Assembly: GCF_024499055.1 (NCBI RefSeq)
Contig: NZ_CP071249.1
Location: 1,341,001 to 1,405,000, forward strand
Length of the DNA stretch: 64,000 nucleotides
Direction of reading: 5' to 3'
Origin: Turicibacter bilis
GTDB taxonomy: Bacteria > Bacillota_I > Bacilli_A > MOL361 > Turicibacteraceae
Shown: positions 27,990-36,712 of the stretch, piece by piece
How positions within the stretch are numbered: the stretch's first letter is position 1
How the letters are laid out: the number at the start of each line of letters is the position of its first letter
Notes under the pieces: model-generated
The model's database searches: none
Told to the model about the DNA's origin: nothing
What the model saw: only the letters and a program-made list of their open reading frames with translations
Translations under genes and position numbers: made by a program

Positions 27990-29533
27990 CGAATTGTTAC
28001 CCTAACAACTTTTTATTTGTTAGTTCTTACACTTTTCCATCGTGTAAGTCCAGCATACATTTTCACCCTCGACTTTACGTTAGGGTGGTGGAGGCTCTTG
28101 GGTAGATTATTGCAATCCCTAACTTACGCTCACTACCTATGCGTTACAGACTATATTAGGTATTATAGCCCTCGGTATTATCCAATAAATTGGTGGACTT
28201 CACCGATACACCCCACTTTATTACCTAACTATTTCTAATTAGGATGGCGTTCATTATATAGCTTTAAAAATTCAACACATTTAAGATATTTCCTATTTAA
28301 CCTTAAATTTTCTGAATCATGATATAGCATTTGTATAAATTTAATCTTCTCACTATTTTTACGAATAATCAAATTATAAAAATCATATTTATACTTTTCT
28401 TTTCTATTATCTAACCTTACATAACTTTCAATCCCATGAGTTCTAAGAAAGTTTTGAAAAGCATGCATTGTACATTCATTCCCACAGATAGATATTATCC
28501 AATTACTTGGATTCACTTTTCCACAAAGATAAATTGAACCATCTCCATCAAAATAACCACGTAAATAATGCCACATGAGTTGATTATCTATTAAATAAGG
28601 TACATATATCCATGTTTTTCGCTGAACTATATTATATTTCTCTAGATCATTTACAATTTTATCACTATTAATCTGTAAAGATATATATTTATTCTTAATA
28701 ATAGGTTTATACTCTGCTTCTGTATAGTAAAGAAAAGAGTCAATTATTTCCCTATCTTTTATATTAAATTGAAAGGATAACATCTTTAACTTATTTGGAT
28801 TTTGTTGATAATAGACACATCCATCTGAAGCAATTATCCCTAGAAAATATGCTTTATCTTTTGTGTCTATATTGAAAAAATAATCCTCATTTATATAGTA
28901 TCTCCTACACGTCTTTCCACTTAAATTATTGATTCTCCATGTTTTAGTAATAAGTGATTTAGAAACTCCTAACTCTTTACTTATAGTATTTGCCTTTTTT
29001 AAATGATAACTTTCTAAAACATAGTTTACTTCTTCTTTCGTTAAAGAGTTTCTATATTCATTCCTAAACCCAATAGATTTAGCATATTTGAGAATCGTTT
29101 TCTTACTAACTCTATAATGCTCTGCCATCAATGTTGATGATTTTAACTGATTATACAATTTAATAAATTCCTCTTTATCTTGTGGTTTCCATGAAATATC
29201 TTTCTTTAAAGTATTTCTATAATTTATCTTTTGAGCATAAGAATATATTTTTCGAACACTAACCCCATAATATTCTGACATATTTTTACCAGATTTTAAT
29301 TTTTGGTAATTAGCAATAAATTCATTCTTATCTGGATTAAATTCATAGTTCTGCATGTATAATCTCCTATCAATCTATATAATAATTGATAAATAAAATC
29401 AATTACATTAAGCAAGTCTAAGTTAAAAACTTAAAACACGCTAACATAATCTGACCATATAAGTCAAAATTTTTTCTACTTCATTATATGGTTATAATGA
29501 GATTATACTGTGTTAGTTATATAAATTTTATTC
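27990..29533 (-). ncRNA. Group I-type intron in dut (1544 nt)
   Basis: Removing this segment restores one dUTPase frame: GQRCG joined to VIDSGYRGE. The 5' exon ends in T (GGT) and the intron ends in G (TTCG), both group I rules. Near its 3' end the minus strand has AATATAGTCTG (28146-28156), matching the conserved P7 3' strand (S element). Upstream, TTAGACTTGC near 29420 could be its partner, with the endonuclease gene lying in the loop between. I could not convincingly assign the internal guide. Inteins are excluded because stops occur in frame. Splice sites are inferred, not proven. Confidence 0.78.
28235..29356 (-). CDS. LAGLIDADG homing endonuclease in the dut intron
   Basis: 373 residues. 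Residues 1-~145 carry three related HTH-like units (EFIANYQKLKSGKNMSEYYG, EFIKLYNQLKSSTLMAEHYR, and VNYVLESYHLKKANTISKEL). They are followed by the endonuclease domain with two LAGLIDADG motifs: YFLGIIASDGCV (~residue 182) and YLRGYFDGDGSI (~residue 268). Each motif has its catalytic acidic residue (SDG, GDG). It would cut an intronless dut allele to start homing. RBS AGGAG lies seven bases upstream. Freestanding in its own frame, not fused to exon 1. The frame is intact, so the intron may be mobile. Confidence 0.9.
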   Translation of the reverse strand: MQNYEFNPDKNEFIANYQKLKSGKNMSEYYGVSVRKIYSYAQKINYRNTLKKDISWKPQDKEEFIKLYNQLKSSTLMAEHYRVSKKTILKYAKSIGFRNEYRNSLTKEEVNYVLESYHLKKANTISKELGVSKSLITKTWRINNLSGKTCRRYYINEDYFFNIDTKDKAYFLGIIASDGCVYYQQNPNKLKMLSFQFNIKDREIIDSFLYYTEAEYKPIIKNKYISLQINSDKIVNDLEKYNIVQRKTWIYVPYLIDNQLMWHYLRGYFDGDGSIYLCGKVNPSNWIISICGNECTMHAFQNFLRTHGIESYVRLDNRKEKYKYDFYNLIIRKNSEKIKFIQMLYHDSENLRLNRKYLKCVEFLKLYNERHPN

Positions 29534-29770
29534 ACCACATCTTTGGCCGATTCCTTTTGATCCTGTTGAGCCACGCTCTTTAATAATTGCGACATAGTCA
29601 CTTGAAAATGCTGATGCAATTCCTGTCGGAACTAACACCGTCTCATGAGGTTCAACTTTCATGTAATCCTCTTTAAAACAAGCATAAATATCAAATGCTC
29701 CATCTTCAACACGTTTTGATGGAATAATTGCTTCCGGTTTTACCTTCGCAAAATAAATCAACTGATTCAT
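29534..29770 (-). CDS. dut: dUTP diphosphatase, exon 1
   Basis: First exon of dut: starts MNQLIYFAKVKPEA with AAGGAG upstream. It contains motif 1 (RVEDGAFDIYA, with the catalytic-site Asp) and motif 2 (KERGSTGSKGIGQRCG). The exon ends at GGT, one codon before motif 3. Without splicing the message would stop two codons into the intron and lack the catalytic motif 3 and the C-terminal arm. It is the third gene of the nrdD-nrdG-dut cluster; spacing to nrdG is about 95 nt. Confidence 0.88.
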
Positions 29771-29864
29771 CTATAAACTCCTTCCCCTACCTTGTTTTAT
29801 ATGAATAAGAATCACTAAACTCTCACTCTTGAATTGAGCTACTTCTCATATAAATCTGCTTCTA

Positions 29865-30368
29865 TTAATAATTTTCCAATACACATACTTGTCCTTCTTG
29901 TAACGACTTTTGGATATCAATAATTCGCTGATTACTGCTTCCTCTAAATCGTAGTTTTAAATTTTTTAAATTTTCAACAAATGGACCATCCACTAATACA
30001 TCACAATGCATTAAAATAGCACGCGTCTTTGGATGTGCCATAATCTCTTCAAACGTATATCCTGAATAAATCCAAATATTTTGCTTCGTCTCTTCCTTAA
30101 TTCGCTGCACTAAATTAAGTAAATCATTATCTCGAACTTGATCCATGGGTTCGCCACCAAGGATCGTTACGCCATGTACATTAGGATTCGTCAGGTGGTT
30201 TATAAATTGATCCTCTACATCTTTAGTCCACGGATGACCATATCTGAAATGTTTATAATCTTGATTAAAACAACCTTCACAACAATGCGTACATCCAGAT
30301 ACAAATAAACTTGAACGAATACCAGTTCCATTAGCAGTATCAAATTTTCGAATTTGTGCATAATACAT
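29865..30368 (-). CDS. nrdG: Anaerobic ribonucleotide reductase activating protein
   Basis: 167-residue radical SAM activase that installs the glycyl radical on NrdD. It has SGCTHCCEGCFN (CxxxCxxC cluster motif), VTILGGEPMDQ (SAM-binding GGE) and WIYSGYTFEE, all canonical. It starts YYAQIRKFD from the ATG at 30368; the frame is open four codons further to a GTG at 30380. A terminator-like hairpin between nrdD and nrdG (30446-30474) suggests partial attenuation or a separate promoter for nrdG. Confidence 0.92.
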   Translation of the reverse strand: MYYAQIRKFDTANGTGIRSSLFVSGCTHCCEGCFNQDYKHFRYGHPWTKDVEDQFINHLTNPNVHGVTILGGEPMDQVRDNDLLNLVQRIKEETKQNIWIYSGYTFEEIMAHPKTRAILMHCDVLVDGPFVENLKNLKLRFRGSSNQRIIDIQKSLQEGQVCVLENY

Positions 30369-30445
30369 CAAAATCACCACATTTCCTATTCTTAACTACT
30401 ATAAGTTTATCATATCTGTTCCCTACATACCTAATGATAAGCTAA

Positions 30446-30474
30446 GGAAAACAGAGCCAAATTGGCTCTGTTTT
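30446..30474 (-). terminator. Hairpin terminator between nrdD and nrdG
   Basis: AACAGAGCCAAATTGGCTCTGTTTTC, a near-perfect palindrome with a short T run on the minus strand. It may reduce nrdG transcription relative to nrdD. Confidence 0.75.
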
Positions 30475-30592
30475 CTTATCTGTATCACAAATAGAAGCCA
30501 TCATTACAGTAGAAATGAAACTCCTACTCATAATATACTCATTTTCATCAGCTATATACAAATAGATATCTAATTTATACTAGCCTTTTAGC

Positions 30593-31549
30593 TTATAAAT
30601 GAAGTACACGACTCTTAATTTCCGCTGTTTTCCCTTTATTCCAGAAATTGTCTCCTAAATACCCGCACGTGCGGCGAATAACATTCATCTTCGCCTGATC
30701 TTTATTATGACAATTTGGACATTCCCATGTTAAGTCATCATTGATAATAATTTCACCCTCAAAGTGACAAACATGACAACAATCTGACTTCGTATTAAAC
30801 TCAGCATATTGAATATTATGATAAATATAATTCACTAACTGCTTTAATGCTTCTAAGTTATGCGACATATTTGGGATTTCAATATATGAAATACATCCTC
30901 CTGTTGAAATTGGCTGGAACTGAGATTCAAACTGTAATTTCGAGAATGCATCAATCTCCTCACGCACATCGACGTGATAAGAATTCGTATAATATCCTTT
31001 ATCCGTCACGTCCTTAATTTCACCGAATTTCTGTAAATCAATCTTCGCAAAACGATAACATAAAGATTCAGCTGGACTTCCATATAAACCAAATCCAATT
31101 CCCGTTTGTTGTTTCCACAATTTTGTCGCTTCCTCTAGACGTTTCATCACTTTTAGAGCGAATGCTTCTCCATCAGGATGCACGTGTGACACTCCTGTCA
31201 TCAGTTTTGTTACTTCGTATAATCCAATATATCCTAATGAAATGGTTGAATATCCATCCATAAGCAATGGATCAATTACCGCTCCTTGTGGTAAACGGGC
31301 AATGGCACCGTACTGCCAATGAATTGGAGACTCATCTGATAACGTTCCTTTTAACGCATTGTGACGGCACATTAACGCCTCATAACATAAATCTAAACGG
31401 TTATCAAGCAAGTTCCAGAACTTGTCCTCATCCCCAGCTGCAACAATTCCAATCTGAGGTAAATTTAAGCTCACAACCCCTTGATTAAAGCGTCCTTCAA
31501 ACTTATACTCTCCATTCTCATCTTTCCATGGAGATAAGAAACTACGACA
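30593..31549 (-). CDS. nrdD: Anaerobic ribonucleoside-triphosphate reductase, exon 2
   Basis: C-terminal 318 residues of class III NrdD. It opens at Cys of CRSFLSPWKDENG, then FNQGVVSLNLPQI, a zinc ribbon (CCHVCHFEGE...CPNCHNKD) and the glycyl-radical loop RRTCGYLGDNFWNKGK near the C-terminus. That first Cys lies in the conserved MGCRSFL segment, which I take to hold the thiyl-radical cysteine (inference from the family). Spliced to exon 1 (31886-33085) the protein is about 718 residues. A TTG at 31550-31552 is not a start; its last G is the terminal base of the intron. Confidence 0.92.
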   Translation of the reverse strand, partial: CRSFLSPWKDENGEYKFEGRFNQGVVSLNLPQIGIVAAGDEDKFWNLLDNRLDLCYEALMCRHNALKGTLSDESPIHWQYGAIARLPQGAVIDPLLMDGYSTISLGYIGLYEVTKLMTGVSHVHPDGEAFALKVMKRLEEATKLWKQQTGIGFGLYGSPAESLCYRFAKIDLQKFGEIKDVTDKGYYTNSYHVDVREEIDAFSKLQFESQFQPISTGGCISYIEIPNMSHNLEALKQLVNYIYHNIQYAEFNTKSDCCHVCHFEGEIIINDDLTWECPNCHNKDQAKMNVIRRTCGYLGDNFWNKGKTAEIKSRVLHL

Positions 31550-31885
31550 CAAGTGAGGTGTACATTTCTATACTGGTTACCCACTCTGACTATATCTTCG
31601 CTCAGGACTCCCACATCCATCATCGCGCCTTGCACTTCCAATGGGTGCATCTCCCACTGTACTCTACTCACTTACTCACCCTCAAAGAGAGCTACGCTTT
31701 CGATAGTCGATTGACTTTCCATTCAAAAATGAATGGCTTAGCACTGGATTACCATATGTAAAAACACTTAGGCTTCCCAGTTAGCACATCCTTAAACAGT
31801 CATTTCCTACTGTTCCACTCTCGTGTAGAATGCACACCCGTTATGCACATAACAGTTCACAAGGTTTTACATGGGCCGTTCCTTG
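31550..31885 (-). ncRNA. Group I intron in nrdD (336 nt, no ORF)
   Basis: The intron core is readable. The 5' exon ends ATGGGT and pairs with GCCCAT in the intron, 8 nt downstream of the junction, giving P1 with the required U-G pair at the splice site. P7 is GACTAT (31703-31708) with ATAGTC (31588-31593), the latter inside AAGATATAGTC, the textbook S element. The intron ends in G at 31550. Precise removal joins VFSPMG to CRSFLSPW in frame. It encodes no endonuclease; short reading frames inside it are chance. Known group I introns occupy nrdD in phage T4 (sunY), so the host gene is a known target type. Confidence 0.93.
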
Positions 31886-33085
31886 ACCCATTGGGCTAAA
31901 CACATTTCCTTCGTAAATTTTTCTCATCTCTTTAGCAGAAATATAATCTGGATATAAACGTTTCGAACTACACTCAACTGCTAATTCCGTAATGTAATCA
32001 TACTTTCCACCTTCTAAGCAGTTATGTTCATGAAGGACATAAACTAACTTAGGGAATGTTGGTGTTGTATAAATTCCTTTTTCATTCTTAATCCCTTGAA
32101 TACGCTGCTTCAAGATTTCCTCAATAATTAAAGCAACCTCCTGGGCATATTCATCAGTTTCATCTAAATTTAAAAATAGGGTCACGAAAGGACTTTGACC
32201 ATTTGTTGTCATTAATGTATTAATTTGATATTGAATTGTTTGAACACCTGATGCTAATTCTTTAGCCATTAATGCTTCGACTGTTTGTGAAAGTTCAGCT
32301 TTTGAAGAAATAACACCTTCTAACATCGCGACATACTTATCACGGCTTCGTCTTAAATATTTTCCAAGATGTCGGATATCGATTGACTGTCCTCCGTACT
32401 GACTACTAGCTACTTGCGCGATAATTTGCGTCATAACCGTACAAGCGACTTGAAAACTTTTTGGACTTTCGATCATTCGCTTATTAATAACCGTTCCGTT
32501 ATCTAGCATATCTTTAATGTCAATCAAGCAGCAGTTGAAGATCGATTGCATGAAATAATCCATATCATGAAAGTGTAAGACTCCCTCATCATGAGCCTGC
32601 ACGATACGTGCCGGCAACTTCTTACGTCGCGTAATATCCTTTGACACTTCTCCCGCGATTAAATCACGCTGAGTAGAAGCCATCATTGGGTTCTTATTCG
32701 AGTTCTCATTCATGACCTCTTCATTACTTAAATCAATCAAACTTAAAATACTATCATCTGTTGTATTCGTTTCACGCTTAAACTGTTGAATCGCACGATA
32801 CCCTTCATAAGCTTTCGCTGTCAACTCATGACCATTCTCAATTAACTTTAAATACACATACGTTTCAATTTGAAAAATGGTTGGCGTTGTTTGTAAATGT
32901 TCAAATGTTAAATTGATCTCATGGGCAATCTTCTTTGCGATTTCCTTATCAATTACTCCACTTCCATATTTCATTGCTTTCAATATGGCCTGATAAATCT
33001 TAGACTCATCAAAGGCTACATGAGTTCCATCACGTTTAATCACTTCTCGCACAGTAAACACCCCTTTACACATAAAAATCTCCAT
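31886..33085 (-). CDS. nrdD: Anaerobic ribonucleoside-triphosphate reductase, exon 1
   Basis: N-terminal ~400 residues of class III NrdD. It begins with an ATP-cone (REVIKRDGTHVAFDESKI), then the 10-stranded barrel start with LPARIVQAHDEGVLHFHDMDYF and QSIFNCCLIDI, and ends VFSPMG at the intron. Makes dNTPs from NTPs with formate under anaerobiosis. The frame opens at the ATG at 33085. The ATG at 33073 (GGAG upstream) and the GTG at 33052 (AAAGGGG upstream) are also good starts; the GTG gives the most usual family N-terminus. Reading through the intron adds about 15 residues and then stops, giving a truncated product. Confidence 0.9.
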
Positions 33086-33317
33086 CTTTTGAACGTCTCA
33101 TTTTAGCGAAAAAGGACAAAAGATGAAGATTTAATATAACCATCTTACTAAAAAAAAACGTAAGATTCAAGCAAAGTATTCATGTAAATTTTGAGCATTA
33201 TTTTCATTATTTTTGAAAACATTTACCACTTTACTTTTTTGGTTTTTATGTTATTTAAAGCATTTAAGACAAAGAAAAACAATATTATTTTATGTTTATC
33301 TTTTAATGTTTATTCAA

Positions 33318-33878
33318 TTATTTTTTTAATCCCTTGATCGGTAAAATAATTGCAACTGTAATGAAAATTACGCCAACAATAGCTAGTCCTCCATATCCCA
33401 TTTTAAACACTGATGGATATTTGTCTGACACATGAAATAGTGTTAATTTACCTAAATTAAGCACATCAAAAAATCCTTTATCAGCTAACCATCCATAGCT
33501 CATTGAAAATAAAAAGGCACCAACTAATCCACCTAAAACCGCACTAATAGCTTTTTTAAATCCGCCTGTCATCGCACCAGCAACACATGTTCCAGGACAA
33601 GTACCAACCCCTCCAAATCCTAAACCAAAAATTAATCCACCGATAACAACACCTAAGTGTGTTGCTTTTACACTTAAATGCGCGGGATCAAACCATCCAA
33701 TCGCATAAAATAACGCAACTAAGACACTCGCTAATCCAATCGCAAATAAAATAATTTTCATTAACGTTAAATTACGTAAACTTAACATCGATAATAAATT
33801 ATCCATATTAGCAGCTCCTACTTTATAAAGGGCAAATCCAAAAAATCCACCTAATAAAATAGCTAATACAATCATCAT
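33318..33878 (-). CDS. YeeE/YedE-type membrane protein, C-terminal half (DUF6691-like)
   Basis: 186-residue membrane protein with alternating Gly-rich helices and the hallmark GGVGTCPGTCVAGAMTGG. The Cys residues in this loop carry sulfur-compound transfer in YeeE/YedE (thiosulfate) transporters. It starts one base after the stop of the partner gene at 33879, so the two are co-translated and together equal one full-length YeeE/YedE. Substrate (thiosulfate or a related sulfur or selenium compound) is inferred. Confidence 0.85.
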   Translation of the reverse strand: MMIVLAILLGGFFGFALYKVGAANMDNLLSMLSLRNLTLMKIILFAIGLASVLVALFYAIGWFDPAHLSVKATHLGVVIGGLIFGLGFGGVGTCPGTCVAGAMTGGFKKAISAVLGGLVGAFLFSMSYGWLADKGFFDVLNLGKLTLFHVSDKYPSVFKMGYGGLAIVGVIFITVAIILPIKGLKK

Positions 33879-34415
33879 TTACATTCCCACCTTTCTTGAA
33901 CGAATCTTAGTTATAATTAAAGCGGTTGGAATCGCAACTATGAAAACCGACGCCGCAAACACATAGCCGCTCACACTACTTTGCATCATTCCACTCATCA
34001 TATGACCACTTGTACATCCACCTGCCATACGTGCTCCAAATAACAATAGAATTCCTCCAATAAACGGTAACACATACGTACGCCATACTGATGATTTAAT
34101 AGAACAAGTTGTATTCTCACGACGTGATTCACGGCGCTTAGAATCTAAAGCATAGCCAATCATCCCACCAACCGGAATCGCTAATACGAATACAAAATTG
34201 TAATTCCATGGATGTTCAATTTCTTCAGCAATCTTCCCATCATCTTTTTGATAATATGCATTCTCTTCTAAAGCATCTTTATCAATTGCGGTATGAATAA
34301 TCCCACTTAATACACTAAATTGCGTTGAAACGCCAACTGGCTTTACTAACCAAACTGCTATAAAAAATGATAACGATAAAAGAATTGCACTCTTCATCCA
34401 ATTTGGTAACTTCAT
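33879..34415 (-). CDS. YeeE/YedE-type membrane protein, N-terminal half
   Basis: 178 residues. N-terminal membrane helix, a soluble loop (~40-65), then helices with GGCTSGHMMSGMMQSSVSGY, the Cys-containing signature of the family. Partner of the downstream gene. Encoded just downstream of a Crp/Fnr regulator; the pair YeeE/YedE plus Crp-like regulator recurs in sulfide/persulfide-related loci of other bacteria (established association, applied here by inference). Confidence 0.85.
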   Translation of the reverse strand: MKLPNWMKSAILLSLSFFIAVWLVKPVGVSTQFSVLSGIIHTAIDKDALEENAYYQKDDGKIAEEIEHPWNYNFVFVLAIPVGGMIGYALDSKRRESRRENTTCSIKSSVWRTYVLPFIGGILLLFGARMAGGCTSGHMMSGMMQSSVSGYVFAASVFIVAIPTALIITKIRSRKVGM

Positions 34416-34460
34416 GATTCATTCACTCCTTTTTTTGTAACTTATAGTACTAGTATATAT

Positions 34461-34501
34461 AAAATAAAAAAACCATTCCGTGACAAAGTCACACAATGGT
34501 T
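34461..34501 (-). terminator. Terminator with embedded GTGAC-GTCAC palindrome
   Basis: Minus strand AACCATT...GTGACTTTGTCAC...AATGGTT followed by T7. It lies after the regulator gene and 46 nt before the sulfur-transporter pair. GTGAC-TTT-GTCAC resembles a Crp/Fnr half-site pair, so it could double as an operator; the stem plus T run makes a terminator the safer call. Confidence 0.8.
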
Positions 34502-34509
34502 AATGCAAT

Positions 34510-35136
34510 CTATTTTTTGATTAAAATTTTTCCACGCTCTAACTTAACCTTTCCTTTTCGCTCAAGCGATTTAAGTGTACGACTAACAACTTCACGGGTT
34601 GAACCAATATCAAAGGCAATTTGTTCATGGGTGCGATATAACAATCCACCACGACTATGCTCTTTTAAATAATCAATCACACGCTGCTCAATACTATTAA
34701 ACGTCACATTTTCAACCACTTGTATCACACTTAAAAACTTCTCATATAAATTCTTGAAGACAAACTGTAAATACACTGGATGATTAATTAAATACTTTTC
34801 AAATAACAAAATTGGCAAAATAACAAGCTCACTATCTTCTTCTACACGGACATAAGCGTGTGTCTTACTTTGTGCTAATGCACAAATCACGGTCATAAAA
34901 CAACTATCACCTTTTCTTAAACGATATAATGTTACTTCACGTCCTTCATCATTTAAGCGATACACACGTAATACGCCACTTTTAATAAATGAAAATCCCC
35001 AGCATGCTTCCTCACCATTAATTAATAATTCCCCTGCTTGAACCTTTTTTTGTACTAAATTCCGTTCAATAATTGCTAATGCCTCTTCATCTAACATCTT
35101 TAAAAATGGATAATCACTCATTAATCCGTCTAACAT
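34510..35136 (-). CDS. Crp/Fnr family transcriptional regulator
   Basis: 208 residues. N-terminal cyclic-nucleotide-binding fold (~20-140; GELLINGEEACWGFSFIKSGVLRVYRL) and C-terminal winged helix with recognition helix DIGSTREVVSRTLKSLERKGK. The Arg/Ser signature for cAMP is absent and no FNR-type Cys cluster is seen; two Cys (45 and 86) could sense sulfur or redox species. It probably controls the sulfur transporter pair just downstream. Confidence 0.88.
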   Translation of the reverse strand: MLDGLMSDYPFLKMLDEEALAIIERNLVQKKVQAGELLINGEEACWGFSFIKSGVLRVYRLNDEGREVTLYRLRKGDSCFMTVICALAQSKTHAYVRVEEDSELVILPILLFEKYLINHPVYLQFVFKNLYEKFLSVIQVVENVTFNSIEQRVIDYLKEHSRGGLLYRTHEQIAFDIGSTREVVSRTLKSLERKGKVKLERGKILIKK

Positions 35137-35153
35137 GCATCCTCCTCCTTATA

Positions 35154-35181
35154 AAAAAGGGAGTTTCAAATGAAACACCCC
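35154..35181 (-). terminator. Terminator after znuB
   Basis: Minus strand GGGGTGTTTCATTTGAAACTCCC followed by T6. Ends the znuACB transcript; the Crp/Fnr gene starts 18 nt beyond it. Confidence 0.85.
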
Positions 35182-35186
35182 ATTAA

Positions 35187-36008
35187 TTATATGCGCTTTG
35201 TTACCATACCAATCACACTAAAAATAAGAAAAGCAACTGCATTCACTAATACGACACTAGCCCCAGCAGGCGTTGAATATAAGAAGGAAACGGTCATTCC
35301 TATAAAGAAACAAGCGACCGAAATAATTCCTGATGAAATAATGACACTCTTAAAACTATTAAACACTCGCATAGAGGTTAAGGCTGGGAAAATAATTAAG
35401 CTTGAAATTAACATCGTTCCCATAATACGCATCCCAAGAACAATCGTAATTGCAGTTAAGAATGCGATTAACATATTATACAGTTCAACTTTTACACCTG
35501 TGGCCTTTGCAAAATTCTCATCAAATGTGGTCGCAAAAATACGATCATAAAAAATAACGAACAAAATAAATACAAGAACTGATAACACAATACTAATTTT
35601 CACATCACTTTGTGTCATTGCTAAAACACTACCAAACATGTAGCTATTAATATCTGCATTTAATCCACTCGTTAGTGACGTCACCGTTACCCCAATCGCA
35701 ATCGAAGTACTTGAAATTAATCCAATCGCAGCATCACCTTTAATCTTACTATTTTGTGAAATTCGCAATAAGAAAAATGCTGCAATGACAACAACTGGTA
35801 CTGCAATTTTTAACGGTGCTAAGTTCATGGCCATTGCAATTGATAGTGCCCCGAATCCGACGTGAGATAATCCATCTCCAATCATCGAATAACGCTTCAA
35901 TACTAAGCTTACGCCCAGTAAAGCTGCACATAGTGATACCGCACTTCCAACCACAATCGCACGCACCATAAAACTATACGAAAACATCTCTTGCCAAATA
36001 CTAAACAT
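35187..36008 (-). CDS. znuB: Zinc/manganese ABC transporter permease
   Basis: 273-residue ABC-3 family permease with eight or so hydrophobic helices; RYSMIGDGLSHVGFGALSIA is the typical early motif and MRIMGTMLISSLIIFPALTSMRV the conserved EAA-like region. It forms the membrane channel with ZnuC. It overlaps znuC by eight bases. Zn2+ is favoured over Mn2+ because of the His-rich ZnuA. Confidence 0.9.
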   Translation of the reverse strand: MFSIWQEMFSYSFMVRAIVVGSAVSLCAALLGVSLVLKRYSMIGDGLSHVGFGALSIAMAMNLAPLKIAVPVVVIAAFFLLRISQNSKIKGDAAIGLISSTSIAIGVTVTSLTSGLNADINSYMFGSVLAMTQSDVKISIVLSVLVFILFVIFYDRIFATTFDENFAKATGVKVELYNMLIAFLTAITIVLGMRIMGTMLISSLIIFPALTSMRVFNSFKSVIISSGIISVACFFIGMTVSFLYSTPAGASVVLVNAVAFLIFSVIGMVTKRI

Positions 36009-36711
36009 GCTTTACCTCTCCCATATGATGGCACGAATTCGTAAAGCATAAATACTCCTCTGGCGTTCCATAAAATACAACTTCTTTATTCAATCTCAAG
36101 ATCTTCGTTGCATGTTCTAAACCACTATTCATATCATGCGTTACCATAATAATACTCATACCATATTCTTTATTTAACTCTTCAATGATTTGATAAAGGT
36201 TAGCAGTCGTCACTGGATCTAAACCTGTGACCGGTTCATCTAACAATAAAATTTTCTCTGACGCACATAGTGCGCGTGCAATTAAAACACGTTGCTGCTG
36301 TCCACCCGATAAATCACGATAACATTTCTTTTTCAAATGTTCAATTTTCAATTTTTTAAGATTTTCAAGGGCACGTTTTTTTTCTTCGGCAGAATAAAAC
36401 GGGCGCCACCCTCGTTTATTTAAGCATCCTGATAATACCACTTCATACACAGAAGCTGGGAAATCTCGCTGAACCACTGTTTGTTGTGGCAGATAACCAA
36501 TATCATGACTTTTTAAGTGAGATCCGTATTGAATATTACCTGACTTTGGCGTTACTAATCCAAGAATTGACTTCATTAATGTACTTTTCCCAGAACCATT
36601 ATCCCCAATGATACATAAATAATCGCCATCTTCTAATTCAAAATTAACATCTTTTAACGCTACTTGATTATCGTATTGAACATTTAAATCTTTACAAGAT
36701 AAAATCGCCAT
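36001..36711 (-). CDS. znuC: Zinc ABC transporter ATPase
   Basis: 236 residues. Walker A IGDNGSGKSTLM, Q-loop LPQQ, signature LSGGQQQRVLIARAL, Walker B ILLLDEPVTGLD, switch His in MVTHDM. Drives zinc import with ZnuB and ZnuA. A His pair at the C-terminus (CHHMGEVKHV) may be a metal contact. It starts one base after the znuA stop. Confidence 0.92.
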   Translation of the reverse strand: MAILSCKDLNVQYDNQVALKDVNFELEDGDYLCIIGDNGSGKSTLMKSILGLVTPKSGNIQYGSHLKSHDIGYLPQQTVVQRDFPASVYEVVLSGCLNKRGWRPFYSAEEKKRALENLKKLKIEHLKKKCYRDLSGGQQQRVLIARALCASEKILLLDEPVTGLDPVTTANLYQIIEELNKEYGMSIIMVTHDMNSGLEHATKILRLNKEVVFYGTPEEYLCFTNSCHHMGEVKHV

Positions 36712-36712
36712 A

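Noticed and set aside
27990-29533. Intein in dUTPase
   Set aside because: Stops occur in frame two codons after the junction, the endonuclease has its own RBS and start, and no Hint splicing motifs are present.
31471-31761. Short frames on both strands between the nrdD halves
   Set aside because: They lie within or across the group I intron and its 3' exon junction and have no RBS; the intron has no endonuclease gene.
34461-34501. Crp/Fnr operator only
   Set aside because: GTGAC-TTT-GTCAC fits a half-site pair, but it is the core of a longer stem with a T7 run, so a terminator explains it fully; a dual role stays open.
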